A DNA stretch of 64,000 nucleotides from contig NC_079885.1 of NCBI RefSeq assembly GCF_029227915.1, positions 27,345,001 to 27,409,000 of the forward strand, given 5' to 3'. The DNA comes from Hydractinia symbiolongicarpus (Eukaryota > Cnidaria > Hydrozoa > Anthoathecata > Hydractiniidae). The notes below the pieces were generated by a model that worked only from the letters and a program-made list of their open reading frames with translations, was not told where the DNA came from and did not search any database. Positions 38,752 through 52,500 of this stretch are shown here, one piece after another; position 1 is the stretch's first letter, and every line of letters begins with the position of its first letter. A program made the translations under genes and the position numbers.

Positions 38752-39830
38752 CTGAATAGATAGGAACAGTTTCAAAGACTACATTTCATTAACTTTCTGG
38801 CTGTGTAAATCCGTTTGAGTTACAACAGTTGCGTCACGTATTTGTACCAACATGTACTTAGTGATTTTTTTCCGATATTTCTAAGTTGTATTGCTTTTGA
38901 AAGTGAAACGATTGACTGTGAGACTTAATTGAAGTGATTCTGTACTGTGACCTTAAAAATGTGATAAATGAGCCAATTGGGCTCCAAGGAAGAACATTCT
39001 TCCTAATTTGACATGATTCCTGGAATTCAGCGATTACACTCGGCCCTATGGTAGCGCGTCACATAAAAATTTATATAAAATAAGTCATTTTTTACTGTGG
39101 GACCAATCCTGGCCGTTAGCACGCGCTGAATAAACAGGACCAGTTTCAAAGACTAAATTTCATTAACTTTCTGGCTGTATAAATCCGTTTGAGTTACAAC
39201 GGTTGCGTCACATATTCGTACCAACATGTATTTAGCAGTAGTATTCGAATATTACTAGGTTGCATCGCTTTTAACAGTGAAACGATTGACTGTGGGACTT
39301 AACTGAACTTATTTCGGACTGTGACCTTATAAATGTGATAAGTGAGACAATTGGACTCCAAGAAATAAAATTCTTCTTACCTTGACATGATTGCTGGAAT
39401 TTACCGATTGCACTGGGCGCTGTGGTAGCGCTTCATTTAAAAACTTAGATAAATAAGTCATTTTTTACGGTGGGACCAATCCTAGCCGTTAGTGCGCGCT
39501 GTAGAAAGAGAGACAGTTTTAAAAACTACATTTCATTGACTTTCTAACGGTGTCAATCCGTTTGAAATACAACAGTTGCGTCACATATTCGTACCAACAT
39601 GTATTTAGTGATATTTTTCTGGTAATACTAGGTTGTATCGCTTTTAACAGTGAAACGATTGACTGTGGGACTTAATTGACCTGATTTTGGACTGTGACTT
39701 TATAAATGTGATAAGTGAGACAATTGGACCCAAGAAATAACATTCTTCTTAATTTGACATGATTGCTGGAATTTACCGATTTCACTGGGCGCTGTGGTAG
39801 CGCTTTATTTAAAAGTTTAGATAAATAAGT
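38752..39830 (+). repeat. Divergent three-monomer block X, copy 1
   Basis: It starts at GCTGAATAGATAGGAACAG and contains TGGCTGTGTAAATCC, CACGTATTTGTACC, GCTTTTGAAAGTGAAACG, CAGTAGTATTCGAATATTAC and GTGCGCGCTGTAGAAAG. These are unlike the alpha, beta and gamma units around it. It is repeated at 46,202 with few differences, an offset of 7,451 bp (20 monomers). It ends near 39,830, where the HOR resumes with a gamma-like unit. Confidence 0.88.
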
Positions 39831-40932
39831 CATTTCTTACTGTGGAACCAATCCTAGCCGTTATCGCGCGCTGAAGAAATAGAGGCAGTTTTAAAAACTA
39901 CATTTCAATGACTTTCTAACGGCATCAATCCGCTTGAGTTACAACGGTTGCGTCACATATTCGTAGCAACATGTATTTAGCGATATTTTTCTGATTTTAC
40001 TAGGTTGCATCGTTTTTAACAGTGAAAGGATTGACTGTGGGACTTAATTGAACTGATTTTGGACTTAGACCTCAAAAATGTGATAAATGAGACAATTAGA
40101 CCCAGGAAATAACATTCTTCTTAATTTGACATGATTGCTGGAATTCAGCGATTACACTCAGGCCTATGGTAGCGCTTCACTTAAAAATTTATATAAAATA
40201 AGTCATTTTTTACTGTGGGACCAATCCTGGCCGTTAGCACGCGCTGAATAAATAGGAACAGTTTCAAAGACTACATTTCATTGATTTTCTGGTGGTATAA
40301 ATCCATTTGAGTTACAACGTTTGCGTCATATAATTGTACCAACATGTAGTTAGCGATAGTATTCGGATATTACTAGGTTGCATCGCTTTTAACAGTGAAA
40401 AGATGGACTGTGGGACTTAATTGAACTTATTTTGGACTGTGACCTTACAAATATGATATGTGAGACAATTGGACCCAAGAAGTAAAATTCTTCTTACCTT
40501 GACATGATTGCTGGAATTTACCGATTTCACTGGGCGCTATGGTAGCGCTTCATTTAAAAACTTAGATAAATCAGTCATTTTTTACGGTGGGACCAATCTT
40601 AGCCGTTAGCGCGCGCTGAAGAAAGAGAGACAGTTTTGAAAACTACATTTCATTGACTTTCTAACAGTATCATTCTGTTTCAATAACAACGGTTGCGTCA
40701 CATAATCGTACGAACATGTACTTAGCGATATTTTTCTGATTTTACTAGGTTGCATCGCTTTTAACAGTGAAAGGATTGACTGTGGGATTTAATTGAACTG
40801 ATTTTGGACTTTGACCTCATAAATGTGATAAATGAGACAACTGGACCCAAGGAATAACATTCTTCTTAAAGTGACATGATTGCCGGAACTCAGCGATTAC
40901 ACTGGGCGCTGTGGTAGCACTTCATTTCAAAA

Positions 40933-41304
40933 TTTAGATAAATAAGTCTTTTTTTACTGTGGGACCAATCCTGGCCGTTAGCGCGCGTTGAAGAAATAGA
41001 GGCAGTTTTAAAAACTACATTTCAATGACTTTCTAACGGCATCAATCCGCTTGAGTTACAACGGTTGCGTCACATATTCGTAGCAACATGTATTTAGCGA
41101 TATTTTTCTGATTTTACTAGGTTGCATCGTTTTTAACAGTGAAAGGATTGACTGTGGGACTTAATTGAACTGATTTTGGACTTAGACCTCAAAAATGTGA
41201 TAAATGAGACAATTAGAACCAGGAAATAACATTCTTCTTAATTTGACATGATTGCTGGAATTCAGCGATTACACTCAGGCCTATGGTAGCGCTTCACTTA
41301 AAAA
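40933..41304 (+). repeat. HOR unit gamma (372 bp), one example
   Basis: It is marked by GCGCGCGTTGAAGAAATAGAGG, CTAACGGCATCAATCCGCTTG, CGTAGCAACATG and TTGGACTTAGACCTC, ending near ACACTCAGGCCTATGG. It keeps the full motif set: CCGTTAG (40,975-40,981), CTAACGG (41,033-41,039) and CAACGG followed by TTGCGTCA (from 41,059). It derives from the AGTAATAG marker units of zone 2. Confidence 0.88.
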
Positions 41305-41677
41305 TTTATATAAAATAAGTCATTTTTTACTGTGGGACCAATCCTGGCCGTTAGCACGCGCTGAATAAACAGGAACAGTTTCAAAGACTACATTTCATTG
41401 ATTTTCTGGCGGTATAAATCCATTTGAGTTACAACGTTTGCGTCATATAATCGTACCAACATGTAGTTAGCGATAGTATTCGGATATTACTAGGTTGCAT
41501 CGCTTTTAACAGTGAAAAGATGGACTGTGGGACTTAATTGAACTTATTTTGGACTGTGACCTTACAAATATGATATGTGAGAGAATTGGACCCAAGAAGT
41601 AAAATTCTTCTTACCTTGACATGATTGCTGGAATTTACCGATTTCACTGGGCGCTATGGTAGCGCTTCATTTAAAAA
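41305..41677 (+). repeat. HOR unit alpha (373 bp), one example
   Basis: It is marked by CTGAATAAACAGGAACAG (usually AAATAGG), TTTCTGGCGGTATAAATCC, CAACGTTTGCGTCATATAAT, GTAGTTAGCGATAGTATTCGG, AAAAGATGGACTG and GTAAAATTCTTCTTACCTTG. Relative to gamma it has lost CTAACGG (now TGGCGG) and CAACGG (now CAACGT), and keeps only the CCGTTAG motif. It is the most diverged of the three units. Confidence 0.88.
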
Positions 41678-42049
41678 CTTAGATAAATCAGTCATTTTTT
41701 ACGGTGGGACCAATCTTAGCCGTTAGCGCGCGCTGAAGAAAGAGAGACAGTTTTGAAAACTACATTTCATTGACTTTCTAACAGTATCATTCTGTTTCAA
41801 TAACAACGGTTGCGTCACATAATCGTACGAACATGTACTTAGCGATATTTTTCTGATTTTACTAGGTTGCATCGCTTTTAACAGTGAAAGGATTGACTGT
41901 GGGATTTAATTGAACTGATTTTGGACTTTGACCTCATGAATGTGATAAATGAGACAACTGGACCCAAGGAATAACATTCTTCTTAAAGTGACATGATTGC
42001 CGGAACTCATCGATTACACTGGGCGCTGTGGTAGCACTTCATTTCAAAA
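41678..42049 (+). repeat. HOR unit beta (372 bp), one example
   Basis: It is marked by CTTAGATAAATCAGTCATTT, ACCAATCTTAGCCG, CTAACAGTATCATTCTG, CAATAACAACGG, ACATAATCGTACGAACATG, GGGATTTAATTG and AAAGTGACATGATTGCCGG. It keeps CCGTTAG and CAACGG but has CTAACAG and TTCTG in place of CTAACGG and CCGTT. Together gamma, alpha and beta sum to exactly 1,117 bp. Confidence 0.88.
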
Positions 42050-45000
42050 TTTAGATAAATAAGTCTTTTTTTACTGTGGGACCAATCCTGGCCGTTAGCG
42101 CGCGTTGAAGAAATAGAGGCAGTTTTAAAAACTACATTTCAATGACTTTCTAACGGCATCAATCCGCTTGAGTTACAACGGTTGCGTCACATATTCGTAG
42201 CAACATGTATTTAGCGATATTTTTCTGATTTTAGTAGGTTGCATCGTTTTTAACAGTGAAAGGATTGACTGTGGGACTTAATTGAACTGATTTTGGACTT
42301 AGACCTCAAAAATGTGATAAATGAGACAATTAGACCCAGGAAATAACATTCTTCTTAATTTGACATGATTGCTGGAATTCAGCGATTACACTCAGGCCTA
42401 TGGTAGCGCTTCACTTAAAAATTTATATAAAATAAGTCATTTTTTACTGTGGGACCAATCCTGGCCGTTAGCACGCGCTGAATAAATAGGAACAGTTTCA
42501 AAGACTACATTTCATTGATTTTCTGGCGGTATAAATCCGTTTGAGTTACAACGTTTGCGTCATATAATCGTACCAACATGTAGTTAGCGATAGTATTCGG
42601 ATATTACTAGGTTGCATCGCTTTTACCAGTGAAAAGATGGACTGTGGGACTTAATTGAACTTATTTTGGACTGTCACCTTACAAATATGATATGTGAGAC
42701 AATTGGACCCAAGAAGTAAAATTCTTTTTACCTTGACATGATTGCTGGAATTTACCGATTTCACTGGGCGCTATGGTAGCGCTTCATTTAAAAACTTAGA
42801 TAAATCAGTCATTTTTTACGGTGGGACCAATCTTAGCCGTTAGCGCGTGCTGAAGAAAGAGAGACAGTTTTGAAAACTACATTTCATTGACTTTCCAACA
42901 GTATCATTCTGTTTCAATAACAACGGTTGCGTCACATAATCGTACGAACATGTACTTAGCGATATTTTTCTGATTTTACTAGGTTGCATCGCTTTTAACA
43001 GTGAAAGGATTGACTGTGGGATTTAATTGAACTGATTTTGGACTTTGACCTCATAAATGTGATAAATGAGACAACTGGACACAAGGAATAACATTCTTCT
43101 TAAAGTGACATGATTGCCGGAACTCATCGATTACACTGGGCGCTGTGGTAGCACTTCATTTCAAAATTTAGATAAATAAGTCTTTTTTTACTGTGGGACA
43201 AATCCTGGCCGTTAGCGCGCGTTGAAGAAATAGAGGCAGTTTTAAAAACTACATTTCAATGACTTTCTAACGGCATCAATCCGCTTGAGTTACAACGGTT
43301 GCGTCACATATTCGTAGCAACATGTATTTAGCGATATTTTTCTGATTTTAGTAGGTTGCATCGTTTTTAACAGTGAAAGGATTGACTGTGGGACTTAATT
43401 GAACTAATTTTGGACTTAGACCTCAAAAATGTGATAAATGAGACAATTAGACCCAGGAAATAACATTCTTCTTAATTTGACATGATTGCTGGAATTCAGC
43501 GATTACACTCAGGCCTATGGTAGCGCTTCACTTAAAAATTTATATAAAATAAGTCATTTTTTACTGTGGGACCAATCCTGGCCGTTAGCACGCGCTGAAT
43601 AAATAGGAACAGTTTCAAAGACTACATTTCATTGATTTTCTGGCGGTATAAATCCGTTTGAGTTACAACGTTTGCGTCATATAATCGTACCAACATGTAG
43701 TTAGCGATAGTATTCGGATATTACTAGGTTGCATCGCTTTTACCAGTGAAAAGATGGACTGTGGGACTTAATTGAACTTATTTTGGACTGTCACCTTACA
43801 AATATGATATGTGAGACAATTGGACCCAAGAAGTAAAATTCTTTTTACCTTGACATGATTGCTGGAATTTACCGATTTCACTGGGCGCTATGGTAGCGCT
43901 TCATTTAAAAACTTAGATAAATCAGTCATTTTTTACGGTGGGACCAATCTTAGCCGTTAGCGCGTGCTGAAGAAAGAGAGACAGTTTTGAAAACTACATT
44001 TCATTGACTTTCTAACAGTATCATTCTGTTTCAATAACAACGGTTGCGTCACATAATCGTACGAACATGTACTTAGCGATATTTTTCTGATTTTACTAGG
44101 TTGCATCGCTTTTAACAGTGAAAGGATTGACTGTGGGATTTAATTGAACTGATTCTGGACTGTGACCTTATAAATGTGATAAATGAGCCAATTGGACTCC
44201 AAGGAATAACATTCTTCTTAATTTGACATGATTACCGGAACTCAGCGATTACACTGGGCGCTGTGGTAGCACCTGATTTAAAACTTTAGATAAATAAGTC
44301 ATTTCTTACTGTGGAACCAATCCTGGCCGTTAGCACGCGCTGAATAAATAGGAGCAGTTTCAAAGACTACATTTCATTGATTTTCTGGCGGTATAAATCC
44401 GTTTGAGTTACAACGTTTGCGTCATATAATCGTACCAACATGTAGTTAGCGATAGTATTCGGATATTACTAGGTTGCATCGCTTTTAACAGTGAAAAGAT
44501 GGACTGTGGGACTTAATTGAACTTATTTTGGACTGTGACCTTACAAATATGATATGTGAGACAATTGGACCCAAGAAGTAAAATTCTTCTTACCTTGACA
44601 TGATTGCTGGAATTTACCGATTTCACTGGGCGCTATGGTAGCGCTTCATTTAAAAACTTAGATAAATCAGTCATTTTTTACGGTGGGACCAATCTTAGCC
44701 GTTAGCGCGCGCTGAAGAAAGAGAGACAGTTTTGAAAACTACATTTCATTGACTTTTTAACAGTATCATTCTGTTTCAATAACAACAGTTGCGTCACATA
44801 ATCGTACGAACATGTACTTAGCGATATTTTTCTGATTTTACTAGGTTGCATCGCTTTTAACAGTGAAAGGATTGACTGTGGGATTTAATTCAACTGATTT
44901 TGGACTTTGACCTCATAAATGTGATAAATGAGACAACTGGACCCAAGGAATAACATTCTTCTTAAAGTGACATGATTGCCGGAACTCAGCGATTACACTT

Positions 45001-46201
45001 GGCGCTGTGGTAGCACTTCATTTCAAAATTTAGATAAATAAGTCTTTTTTTACTGTGGGACCAATCCTGGCCGTTAGCGCGCGTTGAAGAAATAGAGGCA
45101 GTTTTAAAAACTACATTTCAATGACTTTCTAACGGCATCAATCCGCTTGAGTTACAACGGTTGCGTCACATATTCGTAGCAACATGTATTTAGCGATACT
45201 TTTCTGATTTTACTAGGTTGCATCGTTTTTAACAGTGAAAGGATTGACTGTGGGACTTAATTGAACTGATTTTGGACTTAGACCTCAAAAATGTGATAAA
45301 TGAGACAATTAGACCCAGGAAATAACATTCTTCTTAATTTGACATGATTGCTGGAATTCAGCGATTACACTCAGGCCTATGGTAGCGCTTCACTTAAAAA
45401 TTTATATAAAATAAGTCATTTTTTACTGTGGGACCAATCCTGGCCGTTAGCACGCGCTGAATAAATAGGAACAGTTTCAAAGACTACATTTCATTGATTT
45501 TCTGGTGGTATAACTCCATTTGAGTTACAACGTTTGCGTCATATAATCGTACCAACATGTAGTTAGCGATAGTATTCGGATATTACTAGGTTGCATCGCT
45601 TTTAACAGTGAAAAGATGGACTGTGGGACTTAATTGAACTTATTTTGGACTGTGACCTTACAAATATGATATGTGAGACAATTGGACCCAAGAAGTAAAA
45701 TTCTTCTTACCTTGACATGATTGCTGGAATTTACCGATTTCACTGGGCGCTATGGTAGCGCTTCATTTAAAAACTTAGATAAATCAGTCATTTTTTCACG
45801 GTGGGACCAATCTTAGCCGTTAGCGCGCGCTGAAGAAAGAGAGACAGTTTTGAAAACTACATTTCATTGACTTTCTAACAGTATCATTCTGTTTCAATAA
45901 CAACGGTTGCGTCACATAATCGTACAAACATGTACTTAGCGATATTTTTCTGATTTTACTAGGTTGCATCGTTTTTAACAGTGAAAGGATTGACTGTGGG
46001 ACTTAATTGAACTGATTTTGGACTTAGACCTCAAAAATGTGATAAATGAGACAATTAGACCCAGGAAATAACATTCTTCTTAATTTGACATGATTGCTGG
46101 AATTCAGCGATTACACTCAGGCCTATGGTAGCGCTTCACTTAAAAATTTATATAAAATAAGTCATTTTTTACTGTGGGACCAATCCTGGCCGTTAGCACG
46201 C

Positions 46202-47283
46202 GCTGAATAGATAGGAACAGTTTCAAAGACTACATTTCATTAACTTTCTGGCTGTGTAAATCCGTTTGAGTTACAACAGTTGCGTCACGTATTTGTACCA
46301 ACATGTACTTAGTGATTTTTTTCCGATATTTCTAAGTTGTATTGCTTTTGAAAGTGAAACGATTGCATGTGAGACTTAATTGAAGTGATTCTGTACTGTG
46401 ACCTTAAAAATGTGATAAATGAGCCAATTGGGCTCCAAGGAAGAACATTCTTCTTAATTTGACATGATTCCTGGAATTCAGCGATTACACTCGGCCCTAT
46501 GGTAGCGCGTCACATAAAAATTTATATAAAATAAGTCATTTTTTACTGTGGGACCAATCCTGGCCGTTAGCACGCGCTGAATAAACAGGACCAGTTTCAA
46601 AGACTACATTTCATTACCTTTCTGGCTGTATAAATCCGTTTGAGTTACAACGGTTGCGTCACATATTCGTACCAACATGTATTTAGCAGTAGTATTCGAA
46701 TATTACTAGGTTGCATCGCTTTTAACAGTGAAACGATTGACTGTGGGACTTAACTGAACTTATTTCGGACTGTGACCTTATAAATGTGATAAGTGAGACA
46801 ATTGGACTCCAAGAAATAAAATTCTTCTTACATTGACATGATTGCTGGAATTTACCGATTGCACTGGGCGCTGTGGTAGCGCTTCATTTAAAAACTTAGA
46901 TAAATAAGTCATTTTTTACGGTGGGACCAATCCTAGCCGTTAGTGCGCGCTGTAGAAAGAGAGACAGTTTTAAAAACTACATTTCATTGACTTTCTAACG
47001 GTGTCAATCCGTTTGAAATACAACAGTTGCGTCACATATTCGTACCAACATGTATTTAGTGATATTTTTCTGGTAATACTAGGTTGTATCGCTTTTAACA
47101 GTGAAACGATTGACTGTGGGACTTAATTGACCTGATTTTGGACTGTGACTTTATAAATGTGATAAGTGAGACAATTGGACCCAAGAAATAACATTCTTCT
47201 TAATTTGACATGATTGCTGGAATTTACCGATTTCACTGGGCGCTGTGGTAGCGCTTTATTTAAAAGTTTAGATAAATAAGTCA
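46202..47283 (+). repeat. Divergent three-monomer block X, copy 2
   Basis: It matches 38,752-39,830, with small differences such as GATTGCATGTGAG for GATTGACTGTGAG and TTACCTTTCTGG for TTAACTTTCTGG. Here the block is followed by still more divergent units (TCATTTTGTACTGTGGG) and not by the trimer HOR. Copy 2 thus lies at the right edge of zone 3, and copy 1 looks like a copied edge now inside the HOR. Confidence 0.85.
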
Positions 47284-49984
47284 TTTTGTACTGTGGGACC
47301 AATCCCAGCCGTTAGCACGCGCTGAAGAAATAGAAAAATTTTCAAAAACTACATTTCATTGACTATCCAACGGTGTCAATCCGCTTAAGTTACATCATTT
47401 GCGTCACGTATTTGTACCAACATGTACTTAGTGATGTTTTTCCGATATTTCTAAGTTGTATTGCTTTTGAAAGTGAAACGATTGACTGTGAGACTTAATT
47501 GAAGTGATTTTGTACTGTGACCTTAAAAATGTGATAAATGAGCCAATTGGGCTCCAAGGAAGAACATTCTTCTTAATTTGACATTATTGCTGGAATTCAG
47601 CGATTACACTCGGCCCAATGGTAGCGCTTCACTTAAAAATTAAGATAAAATACGTCATTTTTTACTGTGGGACCAATCCTAGCCGTTAGCGCGGGTTGAA
47701 GAAAGAGAAAGATTTTCAAAAACTACATTTTATTGACTTTCTAATGGTGTCAATCCGCTTAAGTTACATCGGTTGCGTCTTGTATTCGTACCAACATGTA
47801 CTTAGTGAATTTTTTCCGATATTACTAAGTTGTATTGCTTTTGTAAGGGAAACGATTGACTGTGAGACTTAATTGAAGGGATTCTGTACTGTGGCCTTAA
47901 AAATGTGATAAATGAGCCAATTGGACTCCAAGGAAGAACATTCTTCTTAATTTGACATGATTGCTGGAATTCAGTGATTACACTCGGCCCTATGGTAACG
48001 CTTCACATAAAAATTTATATAAAATAAGTCATTTTTTACTGTGGGACCAATCCTGGCCCTTAGCACGCGCTGAATAAAAAGGAACAGTTTCAAAGACTAC
48101 ATTTCATTGACTTTCTGGCGGTATAAATCCGTGTGAGTTTCAACGGTTGCGTCACATGTTCGTACCAACATGTATTTAGCGGTAGTATTCGGATATTACT
48201 AGGTTGCATCACTTTTAACAGTGAAACGATTGACTGTGTGATTTAACTGAACTTATTTTGGACTGTGACCTTATAAATGTGATAAGTGAGACAATTGGAC
48301 TCCAAGGAATAACATTCGTCTTAATTTGACATGATTGCTGCAATTCAGCGATTACACTCGGCCCAATGGTAGCGCTTCACTTAAAAATTAAGATAAAATA
48401 AGTCATTTTTTACTGTGGGACCAATCCTAGCCGTTAGCGCGGGTTGAAGAAATAGAAACATTTTCAAAAACTAAATTTCATTGACTTTCTAACGGTGCCA
48501 ATCCGCTTGAGTTACAACAGTTGCGTCACATATTCGTACCAACATGTACTTAGTGATTTTTTTGCGATATTACCAAGGTGAATCGCTTTTAACAGTGAGA
48601 CGATTGACTGTGGGACTTAATTGAACTGATATCGGACTGTGACCTTATAAATGTGATAAGTGGGACAATTGGATTGCAAGAAATAACATTCTTCTTAATT
48701 TGACATGATTGCCGGAATTTAGCGATTACACTGGTCGCTGTTAAAGCGCTTCATTTAGAAATTTAGATAAATAATCTTTTTTTACTGTGGGACCAATCCT
48801 GGCCGTTAGCGCGCGTTGAAGAAATAGAGACAGTTTCAAAAACTACATTTCAATGACTTTCTAACGGTATCAATCCGCTTGAGTTACAACGGTTGCGTCA
48901 CATATTCGTTCCAACATGTACTTAGTGATTTTTTTGCGATATTACTAAGTTGAATCGCTTTTAACAGTGAAACGATTGACTCTGGGACTTAATTGAAGTA
49001 ACTTTGGACTGTGACCTTATAAATGTGATAAGTGAGCCAACTGGATCCCAAGAAATAACATTTTTCTTAATTTGACATGATTGCTGGAATTTACCGATTT
49101 CACTGGGCGTGGTGGTAGCGCTTCATTTCAAAATTTAGATAATTAAGTCATTTTCTACGGTGGGACCAATACTGGCTGTTAGCGCAGGCTGAAGAAAGAG
49201 AGACAGTTTTAAAAACTACATTTCATTGACTTTCTAACGGTATCAGTCCGTTTCAATTACAACGGTTGCGTCACATATTCGTACAAACATGTATTTAGCG
49301 ATATTTTTCTGATTTTACTAGGTTGCATTGCTTTTAACAGTGAAACGATTGACTGTGGGACTTAATATTACTGATTTTGAAATTTGACTTTATGAATGTG
49401 ACAAATGAGACCATTGAACTCCAAGAAATAACATTCTTCTTATTTAGACATGATTGCTTGAACTCAGAAGTTACACTGGGGGCTGGGGCAGCGCTTTATT
49501 TAAAAGTTTAGATGAATAAGTCATTTTGTACTGTGGGACCAATCATAGCCGTTAGCACGTGCTGAAGAAATAGAAACATATTCAAAAACTACATTTCATT
49601 GACTTTCTAACGGTGTCAATCCGTTTGAGTTACAACGGTTGCGTCACGTATTCGTACCAACAAGCAGTTAGTGATGTTTTTCCGATATTACGAAGTTGTA
49701 TCGCTTTTAACAGTGAAACGATTGACTGTGGGATTTAATTGAAGTGATTCTAGACTGTGACCTTATAAATGTGATAAATGAGACAATTGGACTACAAGAA
49801 GTAACATTCTTCTTAATTTGCAATGATTGCTGGAACTCAGCGATTATACTGGGCGCTGTGGTAGCACTTCATTTAAATATTAAGGTAAAATAGTCATTTT
49901 GTACTGTGGGACCAATCCTAGCCGTTAGCGCGCGCTGAAGAAATAGAGACATTTTAAAAAACTACATTTCATTGACTTTCTAAC

Positions 49985-50860
49985 AGTATCAATCCGTTTG
50001 AGTTACAACGGTTGCACCACATGTTCGTACCAACATGTATTTAGGGATATTTTTCTGATATTAATAGGTTGTGTCGCTTTTAACAATGAAACGATTGACT
50101 GTGGAACTTAATTGAACTAACTTAGGGCTGTGACCTTATAAATGTGATAAGTGAGCCAACTGGACTCCAAGAAATAACATTCTTCTTAATTTGACATGAT
50201 TGCCGCAACTCAGCGATTACATGGGGGGCTGTTTGGAGCGCTTCATTTAAAAATTTAAAAAAATAAGTCATTTTTTACTGTGAGACCAATCCCAGCCGCT
50301 ATCGCGCGCTGAAGAAATAGAAACATATTCAAAACCTAAATTTCATTGACTTTTTAACGGTATCAGTCCGTTTCAATTACAACGTTTGCGTCACATATTC
50401 TTACCAACATGTATTTAGCGATATTTTTCTGATATTACTAGGTTACATTGCTTTTAACAGTGAAAGGATTGACTGTGGGACTTAATTGAAGTGATTTTGG
50501 ACTTTGACCTCATCAATGTGATAAATGAGACAATTGGACCCAAGAAATAACATTCTTCTTAATTTGACTTGATTGCTGGAATTTAGCAATTTCACTGGGC
50601 GCTGTGGTAGCACTTCATTTAAAAATTTAGATAAAAAGTCATTTTTTACTGTGGGACCAATCCCAGCCGTTAGCGCGTGCTGAAGAAATAGAGACAGTTT
50701 TGATAACTACATTTCAATGACTTTCTAACGGTATCAGTCCGTTTGAGTTACAACGGTTGCGTCACATGTTCGTACCAACAAATAGTTAGTGATTTTTTTC
50801 CGATATTACTAAGTTGTATCGCTTTTAACAGTGAAACGATTGACTGTGGAATTTAATTGA
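49985..50860 (+). repeat. 1,491-bp-period duplication, copy 1
   Basis: Private variants GTTGCACCACATGTTCG, ATTTAGGGATATTTTTCTG, GCTGTTTGGAGCGC, ATCCCAGCCGCTATCGC and CAAATAGTTAGTGA appear in this order and again 1,491 bp downstream. The offset is constant at both ends, so no unit was gained or lost since the duplication. Confidence 0.85.
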
Positions 50861-51475
50861 AGTGATTCTAGACTGTGACCTTATAAATGTGATAAATGAG
50901 ACAATTGGACTACAAGAAGTAACATTCTTCTTAATTTGCAATGATTGCTGGAACTCAGCGATTATACTGGGCGCTGTGGTAGCACTTCATTTAAATAATA
51001 AGGTAAAATAGTCATTTTGTACTGTGGGACCAATCCTAGCCGTTAGCGCGCGCTGAAGAAATAGAGACATTTTCAAAAACTACATTTCATTGACTTTCTA
51101 ACAGTATCAGTCCGTTTCAGTTGCAACGGTTGCGTCACATATTCGTACCAACATATGTTTAGCGATATTTTTCCGATATTTCCAGGTTGCATCGCTTTTA
51201 ACAGTGTATCGATTGACTGTGGAACTTAATTGAAATTATTTTGGACTTTGACCTTATAAATGTGATTAATGAGACAATTGGACTACAAGAAATAACATTC
51301 TTCTTAATTTGCAATGATTGCCGGAACTCAGCGATTAGACTGGGCGCTGTGGTAGCACTTCATTTAAAAATTTAGATAAAAAAGTCATTTTGTACTGTAG
51401 GACCAATCTTAGCCGTTACAACGCGCTAAAGAAATACATACATTCTCAAAAACTACATTTCATTGACTTCTTGGC

Positions 51476-52345
51476 GGTATCAATCCGTTTGAGTTACAAC
51501 TGTTGCACCACATGTTCGTACCAACATGTATTTAGGGATATTTTTCTGATATTATTAGGTTGTGTCGCTTTTAACAATGAAACGATTGACTGTGGAACTT
51601 AATTGAACTAACTTAGGGCTGTGACCTTATAAATGTGATAAGTGAGCCAACTGGACTCCAAGAAATAACATTCTTCTTAATTTGACATGATTGCCGCAAC
51701 TCAGCGATTACACGGGGGGCTGTTTGGAGCGCTTCATTTAAAAATTTAAAAAAATAAGTCATTTTTTACTGTGAGACCAATCCCAGCCGCTATCGCGCGC
51801 TGAAGAAATAGAAACATATTCAAAAAATAAATTTCATTGACTTTTTAACGGTATCAGTCCGTTTTAATTACAACGTTTGCGTCACATATCCTTACCAACA
51901 TGTATTTAGCGATATTTTTCTGATATTACTAGGTTACATTGCTTTTAACAGTGAAAGGATTGACTGTGGGACTTAATTGAAGTGATTTTGGACTTTGACC
52001 TCATCAATGTGATAAATGAGACAATTGGACCCAAGAAATAACATTCTTCTTAATTTGACTTGATTGCTGGAATTTAGCAATTTCACTGGGCGCTGTGGTA
52101 GCACTTCATTTAAAAATTTAGATAAAAAGTCATTTTTTACTGTGGGACCAATCCCAGCCGTTAGCGCGTGCTGAAGAAATAGAGACAGTTTTAAAAACTA
52201 CATTTCAATGACTTTCTAACGGTATCAGTCCGTTTGAGTTACAACGGTTGCGTCACATGTTCGTACCAACAAATAGTTAGTGATTTTTTTCCGATATTAC
52301 TAAGTTGTATCGCTTTTAACATTGAAGCGATTAACTGTGGGACTT
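51476..52345 (+). repeat. 1,491-bp-period duplication, copy 2
   Basis: It matches 49,985-50,860. Small differences include CACGGGG for CATGGGG and TATCCTTACC for TATTCTTACC. The right end runs into the unit that flanks the first inverted island, with AACATTGAAGCGATT. Confidence 0.85.
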
Positions 52346-52500
52346 AGTTGAACTGATTCTGGACTGTGATCTTTTAAATGTAATAAATGAGCTAATTGGA
52401 CTCCAAGGAGTAACATTCTTCTTATTTTGACATGATTACTGGATTTCAGCGATTACACTAGGCTCTGTGGTTAAAAATTTAGATAAAAAAGTCATTTTTT

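Larger units (their letters stand above)
33500..47283 (+). repeat. Zone 3: 1,117-bp three-monomer higher-order repeat
   Basis: The alpha-unit mark GTAGTTAGCGATAG occurs at 34,754, 35,873, 36,993, 37,737, 40,346, 41,463, 42,580, 43,697, 44,442 and 45,559. The gaps are 1,119, 1,120, 744, 2,609, 1,117, 1,117, 1,117, 745 and 1,117 bp. Regular copies are therefore trimers of 1,117-1,120 bp. Two are dimers (744 and 745 bp) and one gap is seven monomers, because a divergent block sits there. Corresponding units in different copies look far more alike than neighbouring units within a copy, which defines an HOR. Confidence 0.92.
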
